Source: Scandinavium manionii (lineage in GTDB: Bacteria; Pseudomonadota; Gammaproteobacteria; Enterobacterales; Enterobacteriaceae). From it: 64,000 nucleotides of DNA. Location of the stretch: positions 124,001 through 188,000 of the forward strand of contig NZ_JALIGC010000039.1 of the NCBI RefSeq assembly GCF_024764775.1. The letters run 5' to 3'. How positions within the stretch are numbered: position 1 is the first letter of the stretch; each line of letters opens with the position of its first letter. The translations under genes were made by a program, and so were the position numbers. Under the pieces are notes generated by a model. It was not told where the DNA came from. It worked only from the letters and a program-made list of their open reading frames with translations, and did no database searches. Shown here piece by piece: positions 60,393 to 64,000 of the stretch.

Positions 60393-61261
60393 TAACGTCT
60401 CTTCACGTGTGCTTTCTGGTTATCGAACCAGCTGAAATAACTGATGATGCCCGAAGCAATCGCGTTGGCAATTTTCTGACGAAACGCGGTGGTGCCCAGC
60501 AGCTTCTCTTCACCCGGGTTGGTGATAAACGAGGTCTCGACCAGCACGGACGGAATTGACGGTGACTTCAGCACCACAAATGCGGCCTGTTCAGTGCTGC
60601 GGCTGTGCAGGCGATGCACCGGTTTAATCTGCTTCAAAATGTGCGAGCCGAGCGTCAAACTGTTCTTAATCGTGTCAGTTTGCACCAGATCGAACAGCAC
60701 CTGCTGTAACAGGTGATCTTTATCCATCGCTTTTTTACCTGCCAGCTCATCGGCGGCGTTTTCCTTATCGGAAAGGTATTTCGCCATGGCGCTACTGGCT
60801 CCGCGATTGGACAGGGCAAACACCGATGCTCCGGCGGCACTCGGGTTGGTGAAGCCGTCAGCGTGGATCGACATAAACAGATCCGCCCCGTGTTTGTGCG
60901 CGATTTCCACGCGGTCATAGAGGGGAATAAAGGTGTCGCCGGTGCGCGTCAGGTGGGCATCAATGCCGTGACTGCGCAGAATGGAGCGTACGTTTTTGGC
61001 TATCGCCAGCACCACGTGTTTTTCTTTCGAACCGCCGTGACCGATGGCGCCGGTGTCAATGCCACCGTGACCCGGATCGAGCATCACGACGCGACGCGCG
61101 CCGGATTTTTTAGTCGCAGGTTTACTGTGACCATTGCTGGTTTTCAGCGTTCCATCTTTGGCAATAGCGTTTGACATGCCGGATAGCGTCAGCGCGGCCA
61201 GTCCAGCTTTTAGCACCTGGCGGCGAGATGCGAGTGTCTTTAGGGGTTTAAAAGTGCTCAT
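60392..61261 (-). CDS. amiA: N-acetylmuramoyl-L-alanine amidase AmiA
   Basis: Periplasmic zinc amidase that splits murein at the septum. 289 residues. Tat signal peptide with twin arginine in SRRQVLKAGLAALTL (residues 12-26). Amidase_3 domain: VMLDPGHGGIDTGAIG (His and Glu zinc ligands), SIHADGFTNP and SVLVETSFITNPGEE with the catalytic Glu. A helical insert that blocks the active site until EnvC activates it fits the stretch around residues 150-195. Operon with hemF. Confidence 0.95.
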   Translation of the reverse strand: MSTFKPLKTLASRRQVLKAGLAALTLSGMSNAIAKDGTLKTSNGHSKPATKKSGARRVVMLDPGHGGIDTGAIGHGGSKEKHVVLAIAKNVRSILRSHGIDAHLTRTGDTFIPLYDRVEIAHKHGADLFMSIHADGFTNPSAAGASVFALSNRGASSAMAKYLSDKENAADELAGKKAMDKDHLLQQVLFDLVQTDTIKNSLTLGSHILKQIKPVHRLHSRSTEQAAFVVLKSPSIPSVLVETSFITNPGEEKLLGTTAFRQKIANAIASGIISYFSWFDNQKAHVKRR

Positions 61262-61474
61262 GCGGCCCGATTTGTAAAAATAAATATTCCATGTGTTATA
61301 TCGTATCGTGTTTTCCGTTACGACAATCTGGGATGAGAATTGTTTTACTTTTCATTTCAATACGTGACAATGCAACATTATGCCATTTTTTTGACCGTTA
61401 TCGGCAAGTTATTGGATAATTAAGACGTTCACGCCATAATCACTGTTTTTAAACCTGAAAAAATGGGCAATACC

Positions 61475-61900
61475 ATGGAGATACGCGTTTTTCGCCAGTC
61501 CGATTTCGAAGAGGTCATTACGCTCTGGGAGCGCTGTGACCTGCTACGCCCATGGAATGACCCGGAAATGGATATCGAACGTAAGCTAAACCATGACGTT
61601 AGCCTGTTTTTGGTGGCGGAAGTGAATGGCGAAGTGGTCGGCACCGTAATGGGGGGCTACGACGGCCACCGCGGTTCGGCATATTATCTCGGCGTGCATC
61701 CGGAATATCGCGGACGCGGCATTGCCAATGCGCTGCTAAATCGTCTCGAGAAAAAACTGATTGCCCGCGGCTGCCCGAAGTTACAGATAATGGTCCGTGA
61801 AGATAACGATATGGTGCAGGGCATGTACGAGCGCCTGGGTTATGAGCATGCGGATGTGGTCGTGCTCGGGAAGCGTTTGATAGAAGATGAAGAATACTGA
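61475..61900 (+). CDS. ypeA: GNAT acetyltransferase YpeA
   Basis: 141 residues matching E. coli YpeA. Acetyl-CoA loop YYLGVHPEYRGRGIANALL (R/QxxGxG/A) near residues 73-91. An in-frame ATG four codons earlier is possible; the E. coli start is used. Divergent from amiA, overlaps yfeZ by 14 bases. Substrate unknown. Confidence 0.92.
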   Translation: MEIRVFRQSDFEEVITLWERCDLLRPWNDPEMDIERKLNHDVSLFLVAEVNGEVVGTVMGGYDGHRGSAYYLGVHPEYRGRGIANALLNRLEKKLIARGCPKLQIMVREDNDMVQGMYERLGYEHADVVVLGKRLIEDEEY

Positions 61901-62336
61901 TTTTTTGCCGTCGGCATACGATGGTCATGGGCGGCTCCGGCTGCCTTTTGTATTTTGGTGTGTCCTGCTATTACAGGCGCGAACCTGGGTGGTGTTTGTG
62001 ATGGCCGGGGCATCGCGTCAGCAGGGTGGGACGCTGCTGGATCTGTTTTATCCCGATCACGATAATTTCTGGATTGGCCTGCTGCCCGGCGTACCTGCGG
62101 TACTCGCCTTTCTCCTGAGCGGCCGACGACACCAGCTTCCACGTTTGTGGCCGCTGATGCGCTGGATACTTATTCTCGCGCAGCTGGGGCTGTTATTCTG
62201 GCAGCCACTGCTGTGGTGGCAGGGCGAACCGCTGAGCGGTATTGGTCTGGCGCTGGTTATTGTGGACGGTTTTGCGCTCTGGTGGCTGCTCAGCAACCGC
62301 CGTTTACGCGCCTGTTTTTCCCCGCAAGAGGATTAA
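61887..62336 (+). CDS. yfeZ: YfeZ inner-membrane protein (DUF2919)
   Basis: 149 residues with four hydrophobic spans (LPFVFWCVLLLQARTWVVFV first). Overlaps the ypeA 3' end by 14 bases in another frame, so the two are probably translated together. Resembles E. coli YfeZ but is fairly diverged in the last third. Function unknown. Confidence 0.88.
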   Translation: MKNTDFLPSAYDGHGRLRLPFVFWCVLLLQARTWVVFVMAGASRQQGGTLLDLFYPDHDNFWIGLLPGVPAVLAFLLSGRRHQLPRLWPLMRWILILAQLGLLFWQPLLWWQGEPLSGIGLALVIVDGFALWWLLSNRRLRACFSPQED

Positions 62337-62337
62337 T

Positions 62338-62365
62338 GGCACTTTTTTGCCATTCTGGACTCCAA
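62338..62365 (+). promoter_or_regulatory. probable sigma-E promoter of yfeY
   Basis: GGCACTT (62338-62344), 16-base spacer, TCCAA (62361-62365): one mismatch in each element against GGAACTT and TCAAA. It starts inside the yfeZ stop region and lies 34 bases before yfeY, a sigma-E-controlled lipoprotein gene in E. coli. Confidence 0.5.
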
Positions 62366-62398
62366 CAGGCGTTGTGTTGACATACAAAGGATCCTCGA

Positions 62399-62986
62399 AT
62401 GAAATCAATGCGTTTATTGCTCTGCGCGCTGCCCCTGGCCTTAACCGGCTGTGCCACCGTCAGTAATGGCTTTAATTCTGTGCACTGGTCGGCGGCGTAT
62501 CCGTGGAACTGGTTTGGTTCCTCAACGGAAGTGACGGAGCAGGGCGTCGGTGATTTGACCGCCTCCACACCGCTGAATGAAGAGGCCATCAACGATGCAC
62601 TCGACGGCGATTACCGCGTGCGTAGCGGCATGAAAACCGATAAGGGCACCATCGTTAAATATTTCGAAGCACTGAAAGACGACAAGGTCGCACTGGTGGT
62701 GAATGGCGAGGGCGGAAGTATCAGCCGGATTGACGTCATGGACAGTGACGTCCCGGTAGCCGATGGTGCGAAAGTCGGTACGCCGTTCAGCGAGGTGTAC
62801 AGCAAAGCGTTTGGCAACTGTGAAAAAGCCAGCGGTGAGGACAGCGCCAACGTTGAGTGTAAAGTCAAAGATAGCCAGCATATCAGCTATATATTTAGCG
62901 GTAGCTGGGGTGGCCCGCAGGAACTGATGCCGCCGGATGACTCCCTGAAATTCTGGAAAGTCAGCAAGATTATCTGGCGCCGTTAA
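62399..62986 (+). CDS. yfeY: RpoE-regulated lipoprotein YfeY
   Basis: 195 residues. Short lipoprotein signal peptide with lipobox LTGC at residues 15-18 (Cys18). Ala after the Cys permits outer-membrane sorting. DUF1131 body. Followed by a short intergenic region to yfeX. Role unknown. Confidence 0.92.
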   Translation: MKSMRLLLCALPLALTGCATVSNGFNSVHWSAAYPWNWFGSSTEVTEQGVGDLTASTPLNEEAINDALDGDYRVRSGMKTDKGTIVKYFEALKDDKVALVVNGEGGSISRIDVMDSDVPVADGAKVGTPFSEVYSKAFGNCEKASGEDSANVECKVKDSQHISYIFSGSWGGPQELMPPDDSLKFWKVSKIIWRR

Positions 62987-63024
62987 TTTGCGTCTGAACA
63001 AGCCGCCGCCTGAAAAATGCGGGT

Positions 63025-63070
63025 ATAATGCCCGCCATCAATAATGCCACGAGTTCGTGGCATCTTTTTT
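63025..63070 (+). promoter_or_regulatory. -10 element and terminator hairpin in front of yfeX
   Basis: TATAAT at 63025-63030, then stem ATGCCACG (63044-63051) and CGTGGCAT (63056-63063) with loop AGTT and CTTTTTT. The hairpin can end transcripts from yfeY. It is also only some seven bases after the start point expected from the TATAAT, so it would lie in the yfeX leader. Confidence 0.6.
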
Positions 63071-63092
63071 CAGCTTTTCAGGAGAAGCAGCG

Positions 63093-63992
63093 ATGTCTCA
63101 GGTTCAGAGCGGCATTTTGCCGGAACATTGCCGGGCGGCGATTTGGATTGAAGCCAATGTCAAAGGGGACGTCAACGCCCTGCGTGAATGCAGCCGGGTT
63201 TTTGCCGATAAGCTGGCAACCTTTGAAGCTAAATTCCCCGACGCCCATCTCGGCGCTGTGGTGGCGTTTGGTCATGACACCTGGCGCAGCCTGAGCGGCG
63301 GTGTGGGCGCGGAAGAGCTGAAAGATTTTCCCCTTTACGGCAAAGGCCTTGCACCATCCACCCAACATGATGTGCTGATCCACATTCTCTCCCTGCGCCA
63401 TGATGTGAATTTCTCTGTCGCTCAGGCCGCACTGGAAGCGTTTGGTGGGGCTATCGACGTCAAAGAAGAAACCCACGGTTTCCGTTGGGTGGAAGAGCGT
63501 GATCTCAGCGGTTTCGTTGACGGGACTGAAAACCCGGCAGGCGTTGAGACGCGTCGTGAAGTGGCGGTGATTGCTGACGGCGTGGATGCCGGCGGCAGCT
63601 ATGTGTTTGTCCAACGCTGGGAACATAATCTCAAGCAACTGAACCGGATGAGTATCCCGGATCAGGAAATGATGATGGGTCGCACCAAAGAAGCTAACGA
63701 AGAGATCGATGGTGATGAGCGTCCGGAAACGTCACACCTGACCCGCGTCGATCTGAAAGAAAACGGTAAAGGGCTGAAGATTGTGCGCCAGAGCCTGCCG
63801 TATGGCACCGCCAGCGGCACGCACGGTCTCTACTTCAACGCTTACTGCGCGCGGTTGTATAACATCGAACAGCAACTGCTGAGCATGTTCGGCGACACTG
63901 ACGGTAAACGTGATGCAATGTTACGTTTCACTAAGCCGGTGACTGGGGGCTACTACTTCGCGCCGTCGTTGGATAAATTACTGACGTTGTAA
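63093..63992 (+). CDS. yfeX: Dyp-type haem peroxidase YfeX
   Basis: 299 residues, cytoplasmic. SGFVDGTENPAG is the GxxDG active-site motif with the distal Asp; the proximal His is in the SHLTRVDLKENG region and an Arg in IVRQSLPYGT. The start is the ATG after AGGAGAAGCAGCG; the earlier in-frame start falls in the hairpin. YfeX oxidises porphyrinogens or releases iron from haem, depending on the study. Confidence 0.95.
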   Translation: MSQVQSGILPEHCRAAIWIEANVKGDVNALRECSRVFADKLATFEAKFPDAHLGAVVAFGHDTWRSLSGGVGAEELKDFPLYGKGLAPSTQHDVLIHILSLRHDVNFSVAQAALEAFGGAIDVKEETHGFRWVEERDLSGFVDGTENPAGVETRREVAVIADGVDAGGSYVFVQRWEHNLKQLNRMSIPDQEMMMGRTKEANEEIDGDERPETSHLTRVDLKENGKGLKIVRQSLPYGTASGTHGLYFNAYCARLYNIEQQLLSMFGDTDGKRDAMLRFTKPVTGGYYFAPSLDKLLTL

Positions 63993-64000
63993 TGTTTGAG

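Noticed and set aside
1..64000. CRISPR arrays, rRNA, tRNA, prophage or integrase genes
   Set aside because: I found no regularly spaced repeats, no tRNA-like cloverleaf with CCA end and no phage or integrase proteins. The accessory modules have no visible mobility genes.

Overview
This window is a 64 kb stretch of chromosome from a member of the Enterobacteriaceae close to, but not the same as, E. coli, Salmonella, Citrobacter or Enterobacter. Most of it follows the E. coli backbone order, read from right to left as yfeX-yfeY-yfeZ-ypeA-amiA-hemF-maeB-talA-tktB-ypfG-nudK-acrD-ypfM-yffB-dapE-ypfN-ypfH-tmcA-ypfJ-purC-bamC-dapA-gcvR-bcp-perM-bepA-arsC-hda-uraA-upp-purM-purN-ppk-ppx-yfgF-yfgG. By eye the sequence is moderately GC-rich. 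I see no phage, integrase, rRNA, tRNA or CRISPR array.

Several accessory modules are wedged into this backbone. (1) Positions 1-11042 hold a myo-inositol catabolic cluster: the end of iolD, then iolG, a periplasmic sugar ABC importer, a second inositol-dehydrogenase-type oxidoreductase, a kinase/aldolase fusion iolC, iolE and iolB. An orphan MFS gene follows. (2) Positions 21045-23364 hold a bglK-bglA-type beta-glucoside pair between purM and upp, with two LacI-family-like operators. (3) Positions 26398-31103 hold an unfamiliar module between hda and arsC: a lone chitobiose-type PTS EIIC, a cytoplasmic glycosylasparaginase and an M17 aminopeptidase form one minus-strand operon. Divergent from it is a gene that looks like an IS481-type transposase that has lost its catalytic acids. 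A CRP site sits at about -41.5 of the operon. (4) Positions 34266-37928 hold a cdaR-like regulator, a GntP-family permease and a glycerate kinase, at the spot where E. coli K-12 carries the hyf hydrogenase operon. (5) Positions 45944-46466 hold an extra cspA-type cold-shock gene with a long leader and cold box between ypfH and ypfN. narQ and aegA, which lie between acrD and nudK in E. coli, are absent.

The backbone carries recognisable regulatory sites: PurR boxes before purMN and purC, an FNR box placed for activation of yfgF, sigma-E promoters before bepA and probably yfeY, the T-tract start region of upp that is linked to UTP-dependent control, and a CTG start codon on hda. Intrinsic terminators and REP elements mark many gene ends.

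The accessory modules mostly supply carbon sources (inositol, beta-glucosides, probably glycerate, possibly glycosyl-asparagine). The backbone supplies purine and pyrimidine salvage, polyphosphate turnover, lysine/cell-wall precursors, outer-membrane assembly and drug efflux. The module at 26398-31103 is the best candidate for an undescribed system.
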